From assembly GCF_003076455.1 (NCBI RefSeq), contig NZ_CP020918.1, positions 3,508,001-3,572,000 on the forward strand: a stretch of DNA of 64,000 bases, written 5' to 3'. Both the position numbers and the translations under genes were made by a program. Under the pieces are notes generated by a model that was given only the letters and a program-made list of their open reading frames with translations, did not search any database and was not told where the DNA came from. Shown piece by piece: positions 24,346 through 31,378 of the stretch (position 1 is its first letter; every line of letters begins with the position of its first letter). This stretch comes from Flavobacterium faecale (GTDB lineage Bacteria > Bacteroidota > Bacteroidia > Flavobacteriales > Flavobacteriaceae).

Positions 24346-26841
24346 ATGAAAAATATTTGGACAACAATAGGATTGTTTCTTTTGACTTTCCATGCCAATG
24401 CACAACAAACCGATTTACTAAAAAACTGGAAGTTCACCAATTATGATTATGGTGCTGCTTTTCAGGAAAACTTTGATGATTCCACTTGGGAAAAGGTAAC
24501 TGTCCCTCACGATTGGGCTGTAAAAGGTGATTTTGATTTTGCCAATGACGTACAACTAACCATGGTGGTTCAAGACGGCGATAGCAAACCCTTTTACCGC
24601 ACGGGTCGTAGTGGCGCTTTGCCATACGTTGGCATCGGTTGGTATAGAACCCAATATTCTGTATCTGCTGCCGACTTAAAAGGCAAAGTACAAATTATGT
24701 TTGATGGTGCCATGAGCAACTCCAAAGTTTTTGTAAATGGACAATACGTAGGCGAAAGACCTTTTGGATACATTTCCTTCTATTTTGATGTGACTAAATT
24801 TTTAAAAGCGGGTGACAACACAATTGCCGTTCGATTGGAGAACTTCAACAGTCAATCCCGTTGGTATCCTGGAGCTGGTTTGTACCGCAAAGTTTCGGTG
24901 ATAAAAACCCATGCTACACACGTAAAAACTTGGGGGACTTTTGTAACCACACCTTCTATTTCGAAAAAGAAAGCTATTGCGAATTTAAATTTAGAATTAG
25001 CAGGAAACGGAAAATACACAATCAAAAATGAAGTCCTTAATCCTGCTGGAAAAGTAGTTAGTTCGAAAACTTCTTCCGTACAAATCAACGACAACCAATT
25101 GGTCAACGAACAATTTGAGATTTCGAAACCTGAATTATGGAGTTTAGAAAATCCTAATTTGTATCAATTGAAAACGACTATTCTTGCTGGCAATGAAGTT
25201 GTAGATACCTACTCGACTACTTTCGGAATTAGAACGGTTCGTTATGAAGTAGATGGTTTTTATTTGAATGACAAAAAAGTACGTTTCAATGGTGTGAACA
25301 TGCACCATGATTTGGGACCAGTTGGGGCCGCTTTTCACAGAGAGTTATTTGTTCGACAAATGAAAAAAATGAAAGCGATGGGTGTTAATGCGATTCGTTT
25401 TTCACACAACCCACCTGCTCCAGAAGCTTTGGATGTTTGCGATGAATTGGGATTATTAGCAATCGACGAAGCTTTTGACGAATGGCAAATCGGAAAAGTA
25501 ACCAATGGTTATTCTATCCATTTTGATAAATGGTCGAAAACTGATTTGACCGACATGATTTTGAGAGATCGAAATCACCCAAGTATCATCATGTGGAGCA
25601 TCGGGAACGAAATCATGGAGCAGTACAAACATGATCCTAACAAAATTACGTCTTACTTAAACAAAATAGTAAAATCGCTAGACACCACTCGTGCTACAAC
25701 AGCAGGATTTAACTCGGCCAAAAACGCGATTGTTAGCGGAATGGCAACTACCGTAGATGTGGCTGCTTTTAATTATAAAGCAGGTATTTATGGAGCCATT
25801 CGCAAGCAATATCCAAATTTGAAATTTTTTGCCAGCGAAACGGGCGGTTCTGTAAGTGTTCGAAATAGTTATAAATTCCCAGTTGTTTTTGATACCATTC
25901 ATGGCAAAAGAGGCGATTCGTCTCATACCGTTGTGTATCCTGATGGACATCCTGGTAATTTTGAAACGACCAATGTCCCTTGGGGTTATCCTGCGTACAA
26001 AGAGTTTGCTTCTCAAGAAAAAAATCCGTCTGTTTATGGTGAGTTTGTTTGGACAGGATATGATTATTTAGGTGAACCTTCTCCATATCACAATGCCGAA
26101 GCACGTAGCTCCTACTTTGCACCGGTGGATTTTGTAGGATTAGAAAAAGATAAATTTTACCAATACCAAGCGCAATGGAATAAAGACGCAAAAGTATTGC
26201 ACTTCTTCCCTCATTGGACATGGCCTGACTTGAAAGTAAAATCTTTTCCAGTGGTTTGCTATACCAATTATGAGAAAGCAGAGTTGTTTGTGAACGGAAA
26301 AAGTTATGGTATCAAAACAAAAAAACCGATAAGTAAATTAGATTTCGAAAGCAATAATTTAGCCAAAGAAGCTTCTGGTGGTGGTAACTGGGATTTATTC
26401 AAAGCCTATGCGATTGTTTGGGACGATGTGGTTTATGAACCTGGCGAAGCCAAAATTGTCGCCTACGACAAAAACAACAAAAAAGTAGCCGAAACCAAAA
26501 GAGTAACTGCTGGAGCACCGCATTCGATAAAAATAGAGCCCGAAATTGCAACGATCCAAAACGGAGAAGTGGGAGTTTATGTGATTTCTATGGTGGATAA
26601 AGACGGGAATTTATGTCCGCATTTTAATGATGATATGGACATAGAAGTTTCTGGAGCAGCAAGCTTTTTGGCGGCAGGAAATGGAGATCCAGTTAACATG
26701 CAAAATTTATCCAAACCAAAACGTAAGTTTTTCAACGGGCAAGCGGTTATTTTTGTACAGTCGAATTCGAAAGGAAAAATCACGCTTGCGACAAAAACAA
26801 AAAATATCCAAGCGACAAGTACAGAACTAGCCGTAAAATAA
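24346..26841 (+). CDS. GH2 family beta-galactosidase
   Basis: 831 residues with a signal peptide (ending FHANAQ), probably periplasmic. The domains are sugar-binding (about 20-190), Ig-like (about 195-300), TIM barrel (about 300-600) and C-terminal beta domains. The acid/base is Glu422 in MWSIGNE and the nucleophile is probably Glu498 in FASETGG. Both catalytic residues are canonical, in contrast to the GH2 at 7415-10309. It is expected to release beta-linked galactose from the non-reducing end of galactan oligosaccharides. It starts 72 bp after GH16 and ends 4 bp before the esterase, so the genes are probably co-transcribed. Confidence 0.91.
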   Translation: MKNIWTTIGLFLLTFHANAQQTDLLKNWKFTNYDYGAAFQENFDDSTWEKVTVPHDWAVKGDFDFANDVQLTMVVQDGDSKPFYRTGRSGALPYVGIGWYRTQYSVSAADLKGKVQIMFDGAMSNSKVFVNGQYVGERPFGYISFYFDVTKFLKAGDNTIAVRLENFNSQSRWYPGAGLYRKVSVIKTHATHVKTWGTFVTTPSISKKKAIANLNLELAGNGKYTIKNEVLNPAGKVVSSKTSSVQINDNQLVNEQFEISKPELWSLENPNLYQLKTTILAGNEVVDTYSTTFGIRTVRYEVDGFYLNDKKVRFNGVNMHHDLGPVGAAFHRELFVRQMKKMKAMGVNAIRFSHNPPAPEALDVCDELGLLAIDEAFDEWQIGKVTNGYSIHFDKWSKTDLTDMILRDRNHPSIIMWSIGNEIMEQYKHDPNKITSYLNKIVKSLDTTRATTAGFNSAKNAIVSGMATTVDVAAFNYKAGIYGAIRKQYPNLKFFASETGGSVSVRNSYKFPVVFDTIHGKRGDSSHTVVYPDGHPGNFETTNVPWGYPAYKEFASQEKNPSVYGEFVWTGYDYLGEPSPYHNAEARSSYFAPVDFVGLEKDKFYQYQAQWNKDAKVLHFFPHWTWPDLKVKSFPVVCYTNYEKAELFVNGKSYGIKTKKPISKLDFESNNLAKEASGGGNWDLFKAYAIVWDDVVYEPGEAKIVAYDKNNKKVAETKRVTAGAPHSIKIEPEIATIQNGEVGVYVISMVDKDGNLCPHFNDDMDIEVSGAASFLAAGNGDPVNMQNLSKPKRKFFNGQAVIFVQSNSKGKITLATKTKNIQATSTELAVK

Positions 26842-26845
26842 AAAT

Positions 26846-27652
26846 ATGGAATCAAAATTTAGAACTACCGAAATTTCGAACCCCGAATTCGAAAGCAACA
26901 ACCTCCGTTTTATCACCGTGAAAACGCCCAATTTGCAAGGGCGTGGTGATATTTGTGTGTTTGTGCCTCCGATGAAAGATTTAAAAAATGTTCCAATAGT
27001 CACGCTCTTACACGGTGTGTATGGTAGCGCGTGGATCTGGGCACATAAGGCAGGAGTTCATTTGACCGCCTTAAAAATGATGCAAGAAGGAAAAATAAAA
27101 CCCATGGTTTTGGCCATGCCATCCGACGGATTGTGGGGCGATGGCTCTGCTTACTTGCCTCACAATGATAAGAATTTTGAATCTTGGATTGTTGATGATG
27201 TTGTAAATGCGGTGATCGAAAATATTGATTGCACCAGTTCGACTTCTGATTTGTTTATCTCAGGTTTGTCCATGGGCGGATTTGGAGCTTTGCATCTAGG
27301 GGCAAAATACCCGTTACGATACAAAGCTATTTCAGCACATTCGTCTATCACCAACAAAAACCAAATGCCGTTGTTTGTTGAAGAAGACGAAAATCAGTAC
27401 AATCAAGTCAATAGTTCTGACGAAGATGTTTTGGAAACCATCTTAAAAAACAAGACAGAACTCCCCTATTTGCGATTTGATTGTGGAAAAGACGATTTAT
27501 TGATTGAGCACAATCGGCTTTTGCACCAGCAATTAAACGAAGCTAACATCAATCATACCTATGAAGAGTTTGAAGGTGCTCATGAGTGGGCGTATTGGCA
27601 GGAACATGTTCAAGATAGTTTGTTGTTTTTTAGTCAATTTGTGACACTTTAA
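26846..27652 (+). CDS. Esterase D / S-formylglutathione-hydrolase-like alpha/beta hydrolase
   Basis: 268 residues with no signal peptide, so cytoplasmic. The oxyanion segment is LLHGVYG (55-61), the nucleophile elbow is GLSMGG with Ser142, an acidic residue lies in the RFDCGKDDLL segment and the likely His is in GAHEWAYW near the C-terminus. Fold and motifs match the esterase D family, which includes S-formylglutathione hydrolases and CE1-type esterases. It starts 4 bp after the GH2 stop. Because the locus contains demethylation genes that yield formaldehyde, a formaldehyde or ester-clearing role is possible, but deacylation of imported sugars is equally likely. Confidence 0.82.
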   Translation: MESKFRTTEISNPEFESNNLRFITVKTPNLQGRGDICVFVPPMKDLKNVPIVTLLHGVYGSAWIWAHKAGVHLTALKMMQEGKIKPMVLAMPSDGLWGDGSAYLPHNDKNFESWIVDDVVNAVIENIDCTSSTSDLFISGLSMGGFGALHLGAKYPLRYKAISAHSSITNKNQMPLFVEEDENQYNQVNSSDEDVLETILKNKTELPYLRFDCGKDDLLIEHNRLLHQQLNEANINHTYEEFEGAHEWAYWQEHVQDSLLFFSQFVTL

Positions 27653-27671
27653 AATATTATTTTTCAAGTAC

Positions 27672-27715
27672 AAAAACCCAATCTAGTACCATATTTGTAT
27701 TAGATTGGGTTTTTC
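27672..27715 (+). terminator. Rho-independent terminator after esterase
   Basis: A 14-bp stem (AAAAACCCAATCTA / TAGATTGGGTTTTT) with a ~15-base loop ends the GH16-GH2-esterase run and marks the left edge of the accessory island. Confidence 0.85.
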
Positions 27716-27808
27716 TTTGTCTTATTTTGTAATCAATTCAAAAAATGGTTTTGAAGATTGCCTAGTTGAATAGTTGCTTCATTAGGACTTGGACTGTAGA
27801 CTGTTTTG

Positions 27809-27834
27809 TTTCCTTTTACAATTGTAAAGGGAAA
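27809..27834. repeat. 26-bp near-perfect palindrome
   Basis: Arms TTTCC(T)TTTACA and TGTAAA(G)GGAAA are centred on AATT, with one mismatched pair. It lies in the 360-bp gap (27653-28012) before the trypsin-like gene and has no T run, so it looks more like a protein-binding site or recombination remnant than a terminator. Otherwise the gap holds no gene I can support. Confidence 0.5.
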
Positions 27835-27945
27835 GAATGCCCCCAGACTTTCCGGGATCATTCTTTAGGCTGTTTAGGGTTGTATTTACGAGTATTTATA
27901 AATGACAGAAAAAACTTTGGTTATAATTTTGAGTATTCAGAAAAA

Positions 27946-27980
27946 ACGCATAAACTTGCGTATATATACAAGTTATGCGT
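27946..27980. repeat. attC-like palindrome upstream of the protease gene
   Basis: Arms ACGCATAA-CTTG and CAAG-TTATGCGT flank a CGTATATATA centre, with one bulged A. It lies 32 bp before the protease start. The right arm GTTATGC is near the GTTRRRY core of integron attC sites (one mismatch). It is shorter than a standard attC, so the identity is tentative. Confidence 0.45.
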
Positions 27981-28012
27981 CAGCTTAAAAAAAACATAAA
28001 ACGAAAAAAAAA

Positions 28013-28840
28013 ATGGATTTATCAATATCAGAACAATTAACTTACTCGACAGTTAGAATTGAATGTGAATTAAAAACTGGTGGAACTTCCACTGGTACAG
28101 GTTTTTTCTTTAACTTTCTTGAAGACAAAACGAGTAATACTCACGTACCAGTTGTAGTAACGAACAAACACGTAATAAAAAACGCTTCAAAAGGAAAACT
28201 CATCATTACTAAAGCTAATGAAAAAGGAGAACCAATTGACACTGAACATTTCACGCTAGCATTTGATAATTTTGAAAGTTTTTGGCGACTACATCCCGAA
28301 GCTGATGTGGATTTATGTGCAATGCCAATTGCTCCTTTTGTAAATGAAGCACAAAAAAGAGGAGACAAATTGTTTTATATTCCTTTTACAAAAGACCTTT
28401 TACCAACCGAAAAACATAAAGAGGAATTGACCGCAATTGAAGATGTTTTAATGATTGGTTATCCAAATGGAATCTGGGACTCTGTAAATAATATGCCGAT
28501 TTTCCGAAAAGGTACAACAGCAACAAATCCTTTGATAGACTATAATGGTAAAAAAGAAATTATGATTGACATTGCCGCTTTTCCTGGTTCTAGCGGTTCG
28601 CCTGTTTTAATTTTTAACGAAGGTGGCTATCGAGACAAAAAAGGGAATACTTATATGGGTGCAAATAGAATTATTCTCCTTGGGGTTTTATTCGCAGGTC
28701 CACAAGCAACAGCGACAGGAGAAATTGTAATGACACCAAATTTGCAAAGACCAATTTCTGTATCGCAAATTCCAAATAATTTAGGACTAATTATTAAATC
28801 TGAAAGAATAATTGAAATGGAAAAATTATTCAATCAATAG
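28013..28840 (+). CDS. Trypsin-like serine protease, single-gene cassette candidate
   Basis: 275 residues with no signal peptide or membrane segment, so cytoplasmic. It is a chymotrypsin-fold protease with triad His53 (TNKHVIKN), Asp100 (ADVDLCAM) and Ser194 (GSSGSP). There is no PDZ domain, so it is not DegP/HtrA-like. Cytosolic trypsin-like domains of this sort occur in accessory regions and as effectors in some anti-phage systems, but no partner gene lies next to it here. It is bounded by two attC-like hairpins (27946-27980 and 28851-28908), suggesting it arrived as a mobile unit. Function unknown; defence is a hypothesis. Confidence 0.82.
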   Translation: MDLSISEQLTYSTVRIECELKTGGTSTGTGFFFNFLEDKTSNTHVPVVVTNKHVIKNASKGKLIITKANEKGEPIDTEHFTLAFDNFESFWRLHPEADVDLCAMPIAPFVNEAQKRGDKLFYIPFTKDLLPTEKHKEELTAIEDVLMIGYPNGIWDSVNNMPIFRKGTTATNPLIDYNGKKEIMIDIAAFPGSSGSPVLIFNEGGYRDKKGNTYMGANRIILLGVLFAGPQATATGEIVMTPNLQRPISVSQIPNNLGLIIKSERIIEMEKLFNQ

Positions 28841-28850
28841 AAAGCCGAAC

Positions 28851-28908
28851 GCATAACAGCTAAGGTTTCATTGGGCTTGAAAAGCCAACAATGAAATCGC
28901 GGTTGAAC
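28851..28908. repeat. attC-like recombination hairpin downstream of the protease gene
   Basis: The element starts 10 bp after the protease stop. GCATAAC at its left end resembles R'' (RYYYAAC, one mismatch) and GTTGAAC at its right end (28902-28908) fully matches the R' core GTTRRRY. Between them is a nested hairpin (GGTTTCATTG...CAATGAAATC, with GGCTT/AAGCC inside). Length, core and foldability fit an integron attC site. No integrase gene is in the window. Confidence 0.5.
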
Positions 28909-28964
28909 GGAACCGCTCTACTTCCGCCACTATGGGGATATCGATAAACAAGTTTAGGTTATTT

Positions 28965-28992
28965 AAGAGGACAAAACGTCCTCTTTTTTTTG
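28965..28992 (+). terminator. Rho-independent terminator in the island
   Basis: Stem AAGAGGAC / GTCCTCTT with loop AAAAC and a run of T. It lies between the protease unit and the DUF4062 unit, so the two are transcribed separately. The rest of the 28909-29044 gap shows no gene. Confidence 0.75.
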
Positions 28993-29044
28993 AGGAATAA
29001 TATGCTTTGTACTATTTTGTTCTTCTTCCGAATTTTTAGAAGAA

Positions 29045-29184
29045 ACCAGCTTATTACTCGGTATTCCTGTGATAAGTTGCATACTTAAATGTTCGACTTT
29101 TCTTTCGAATATTTCAATTATTTATTTATATTTGAGAGAAACAAACGGAGGTTTTTCAAAGACTGACGTTAGTAGCAATTATTC
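29045..29184 (+). repeat. 5' module, copy 1 (140 bp), with embedded promoter
   Basis: This region aligns along its whole 140-bp length with 30490-30629. Shared blocks include ACCAGCT, TCCTGTGATA, ACTTTTCT, a TTCAATTA run, TATTTGA, GGTTTT-TCAAA and CTGACGTTA. It ends 26 bp before the DUF4062 start. TATATTTG at 29127-29134 matches the Bacteroidota -7 consensus. The module looks like a portable promoter/leader. Confidence 0.75.
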
Positions 29185-29210
29185 GTAAAAATTAAAAATT
29201 CAGTTAATTA

Positions 29211-30224
29211 ATGTCAGATATAAAAAAATATTCCGTTTTTGTAAGTTCAACTTATCAAGATTTGATTGAAGAAAGAAAAGAAGTTATTCAAGCTCTTCTT
29301 GAATTAGATTGCATTCCAATTGGAATGGAATTATTCCCTGCAACCGATGATGACCAATGGACATTAATCAAAGAATTAATAAACGAATGTGATTACTACA
29401 TTTTAATAATTGGTGGTCGTTATGGCTCATTAAACAAAGAAGGAATTAGTTTTACCCAAATGGAATATGAATATGCTATTGAAATTGGAGTTCCTGTAAT
29501 TTCATTTCTTCATAAAACTCCAGGTGAAATCAAAAGTAGTAAAACAGATAGAGATTCTGAAAAAGAGCAAAAACTTGAAAATTTCAGAAAAATTTCTTCA
29601 GAAAAATTAATTAAATATTGGAATTCTCCTGAGGAACTAGGCTCAATCGTTAGTAGAAGTTTAATAAAATTAATTAAGACAAAACCAAGAATTGGTTGGG
29701 TAAAATCTGATAGAGTTAGTTCAGACGAAGCAAATTTAGAAATTTTAGAACTGAAACAAAAAATTCAAGAATTAGAAAATGAAATTAAAAAATCAGAAGA
29801 AAATATAAATAAAGATTTGCTACAAGATGATGATATTTTTATTGTAAAATATGGTTATAAAATTAAAAAATATGACAGTTGGGACCAAAAAACAATAGAA
29901 GTAGAGTGGAATACCTTATTTGCAAAAACCTGTGCTATATTAATAGATGAAGCAAAAGAAGAAGATTTTAGATTAAGAATTGATTCTTATATTAAGTATT
30001 TAACAAAAATAGAAGGCTTTGAATATGAATTAGTTAATTTATTTTCAGATAATTTTTTATCAATTTTAATTCAATTAAAAGCTCTAAACTTAGTAGAAAA
30101 AAGTGATAAAAAAAGGTCTCTAAAAGACAATAGTACATATTGGAAATTAACCAAAAAAGGGGATAATTTAATAACAAAATTAAGAGCAATCAAAAGAGAA
30201 AACGAATTTATTGATGCAGAATAA
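29211..30224 (+). CDS. DUF4062 (TIR-like) protein with coiled coil and C-terminal domain of unknown function
   Basis: 337 residues with no signal peptide. The N-terminal ~95 residues (KYSVFVSSTYQDLIEERKEV ... YYILIIGGRYGS ... SFTQMEYEYA) are a DUF4062 domain, a Rossmann-like fold related to TIR domains and often found at the N-terminus of signalling NTPases and putative immunity proteins. A short acidic/basic coiled coil lies at about 184-205 (ELKQKIQELENEIKKSEE). The C-terminal ~120 residues are unrecognised and look helical (winged-helix-like end KLTKKGDNLITKL). No NTPase domain is attached. The base composition is more AT- and Lys/Ile-rich than the surrounding glycosidase genes. A defence or stress-sensor role is inference. 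Confidence 0.82.
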   Translation: MSDIKKYSVFVSSTYQDLIEERKEVIQALLELDCIPIGMELFPATDDDQWTLIKELINECDYYILIIGGRYGSLNKEGISFTQMEYEYAIEIGVPVISFLHKTPGEIKSSKTDRDSEKEQKLENFRKISSEKLIKYWNSPEELGSIVSRSLIKLIKTKPRIGWVKSDRVSSDEANLEILELKQKIQELENEIKKSEENINKDLLQDDDIFIVKYGYKIKKYDSWDQKTIEVEWNTLFAKTCAILIDEAKEEDFRLRIDSYIKYLTKIEGFEYELVNLFSDNFLSILIQLKALNLVEKSDKKRSLKDNSTYWKLTKKGDNLITKLRAIKRENEFIDAE

Positions 30225-30234
30225 AATTAAAACT

Positions 30235-30290
30235 GCCAGCTGTCCGAAGTATTCATTTAAACTAAAATTGAATCATACCGCTTTGCGAAT
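30235..30290 (+). repeat. 3' module, partial copy A (tandem duplicate)
   Basis: This is the first 57-bp unit of a tandem pair; it repeats with a 57-bp period into copy B (TGTCCGAAG at 30241 and 30298). The shared core is ATTCATTTAAACTAAA followed by TTGAATCATACCGCT. Confidence 0.75.
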
Positions 30291-30480
30291 GCCCAGCTGT
30301 CCGAAGTATTCATTTAAACTAAACTTGAATCATACCGCTGTGCGAATGTCTCCTGACTTCGCACACAATCCAATTATCCATCCAGTTTTGGGAATTAGTG
30401 TCCGAAAAAATATCCTTTTCAATAAGTAAATGATCCACTATGCGGGACAGGCTATTCGTCGCAATGACCGAAGTCGATTG
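30291..30480 (+). repeat. 3' module, copy B, after the DUF4062 gene
   Basis: It aligns with 30980-31200, which follows the MNT gene: ATTCATTTAAACTAAACTT, ATACCG-TGTGC-AATGTCTCCT, ACACAATCCAATTAT, TTGGGAAT and, later, GGCTATTCGTCG and AAGTCGATT. Copy B contains a perfect 8-bp hairpin (TGTGCGAA at 30339-30346 and TTCGCACA at 30358-30365). Confidence 0.75.
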
Positions 30481-30489
30481 TCAATTGCA

Positions 30490-30629
30490 ACCAGCTGATT
30501 ACACAGTAGTCCTGTGATATACTGCATATTTAACATACAACTTTTCTGTTGAATAGTTCAATTAATTACATATTTGAAAGAAATCAACGAAGGTTTTTTC
30601 AAACACTGACGTTACTAGTAATTATATCC
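30490..30629 (+). repeat. 5' module, copy 2, before the MNT gene
   Basis: This is the second copy of the 140-bp leader seen at 29045-29184. The -7-like site reads CATATTTG (one mismatch to TAnnTTTG). It directly follows the 3' module of the previous unit, giving the order gene, 3' module, 5' module, gene. Confidence 0.75.
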
Positions 30630-30672
30630 AAGAATCGGAAACTTATAGAAACTTTTTCCCTAAATTTGAATT

Positions 30673-30972
30673 ATGATTCTAATAGAACAAAATATTGACC
30701 GTCTAAAAACAATTTGTTCAACATACAATGTGGACAAAATGTATCTATTTGGCTCTGCTTTAAATTCAAACTTCAACGATAAAAGCGATATTGATTTTTT
30801 AGTTAAATTCAAACCTTTTGATTTATCTCAATATTTTGATAACTATATAAATCTGAAAGAAAATTTAAAAATTTTATTCGGAAGAGAGGTTGATTTACTT
30901 GAAGAGCAAACACTTAAAAATCCAATTTTAATAAATTCCATAAACAAATCTAAAGAGCTTATTTATGGATGA
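30673..30972 (+). CDS. Orphan MNT-type minimal nucleotidyltransferase
   Basis: 99 residues. The DNA polymerase beta-like nucleotidyltransferase motif is complete: FGSAL (Gly27-Ser28) and SDIDFLV (Asp39, Asp41), with the third acidic residue Asp74 in REVDLL. This is the MntA/MNT fold, usually the antitoxin of HEPN-MNT toxin-antitoxin pairs, where it AMPylates the HEPN partner. No HEPN (HepT) gene is found before or after it; the next sequence is a non-coding repeat. It may act on a partner encoded elsewhere, or its partner was lost during transfer. It lies between 5' module copy 2 and 3' module copy C. Confidence 0.85.
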   Translation: MILIEQNIDRLKTICSTYNVDKMYLFGSALNSNFNDKSDIDFLVKFKPFDLSQYFDNYINLKENLKILFGREVDLLEEQTLKNPILINSINKSKELIYG

Positions 30973-30979
30973 GAGAACT

Positions 30980-31200
30980 TCAGATGTCCAAACTATTCAT
31001 TTAAACTAAACTTCTATAATACCGATGTGCAAATGTCTCCTAACTTCGTACACAATCCAATTATGCATAAAAGCTTGGGAATGAATATCACAACAGCTGC
31101 TTAATTTCAATTAATAACTGATGCATTATACGTGATTACTTTCCCGTAAAAGCGGAATAGGCTATTCGTCGAATTTCCCTAAGTCGATTACCAATACCAA
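30980..31200 (+). repeat. 3' module, copy C, after the MNT gene
   Basis: A diverged copy of the module at 30291-30480. The hairpin equivalent (TGTGCAAA / TTCGTACA) is degraded. The order of the shared blocks is conserved. Confidence 0.7.
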
Positions 31201-31293
31201 CTCGCACGAGCACGAGCAGATTGGATTTTTATTCGTCTTTATTCTATTCGAAAAAGAAAATTTCAAGAAGCTAAATGCCTTAAAAACGCAAAG

Positions 31294-31318
31294 CCGAATT
31301 TGATGCACTCAAATTCGA
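31294..31318. repeat. Inverted repeat at the right edge of the island
   Basis: CGAATTTGA / TCAAATTCG is a perfect 9-bp stem with loop TGCAC, 61 bp past the stop of the minus-strand GH86 gene. It lacks a strong T run; it may be a weak terminator for GH86. The remainder of 31201-31378 holds no gene. Confidence 0.5.
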
Positions 31319-31378
31319 CTCTACTAACTTTAAACAAAAAACAATTGGTTTATTTTAAATTAAGAACCAATAAAACAC

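Noticed and set aside
27766..27999. 77-codon plus-strand ORF before the protease gene
   Set aside because: It runs through the palindrome at 27809 and the attC-like hairpin at 27946, has no domain features and unlikely composition (many Cys/Tyr).
30211..30429. 72-codon ORF after the DUF4062 gene
   Set aside because: It is a translation of the tandem 57-bp repeat (the peptide itself repeats), so it is non-coding.
30235..31200. CRISPR array
   Set aside because: The repeats are only two or three, 57-190 bp long and diverged, and are not separated by uniform spacers; no cas gene is present.
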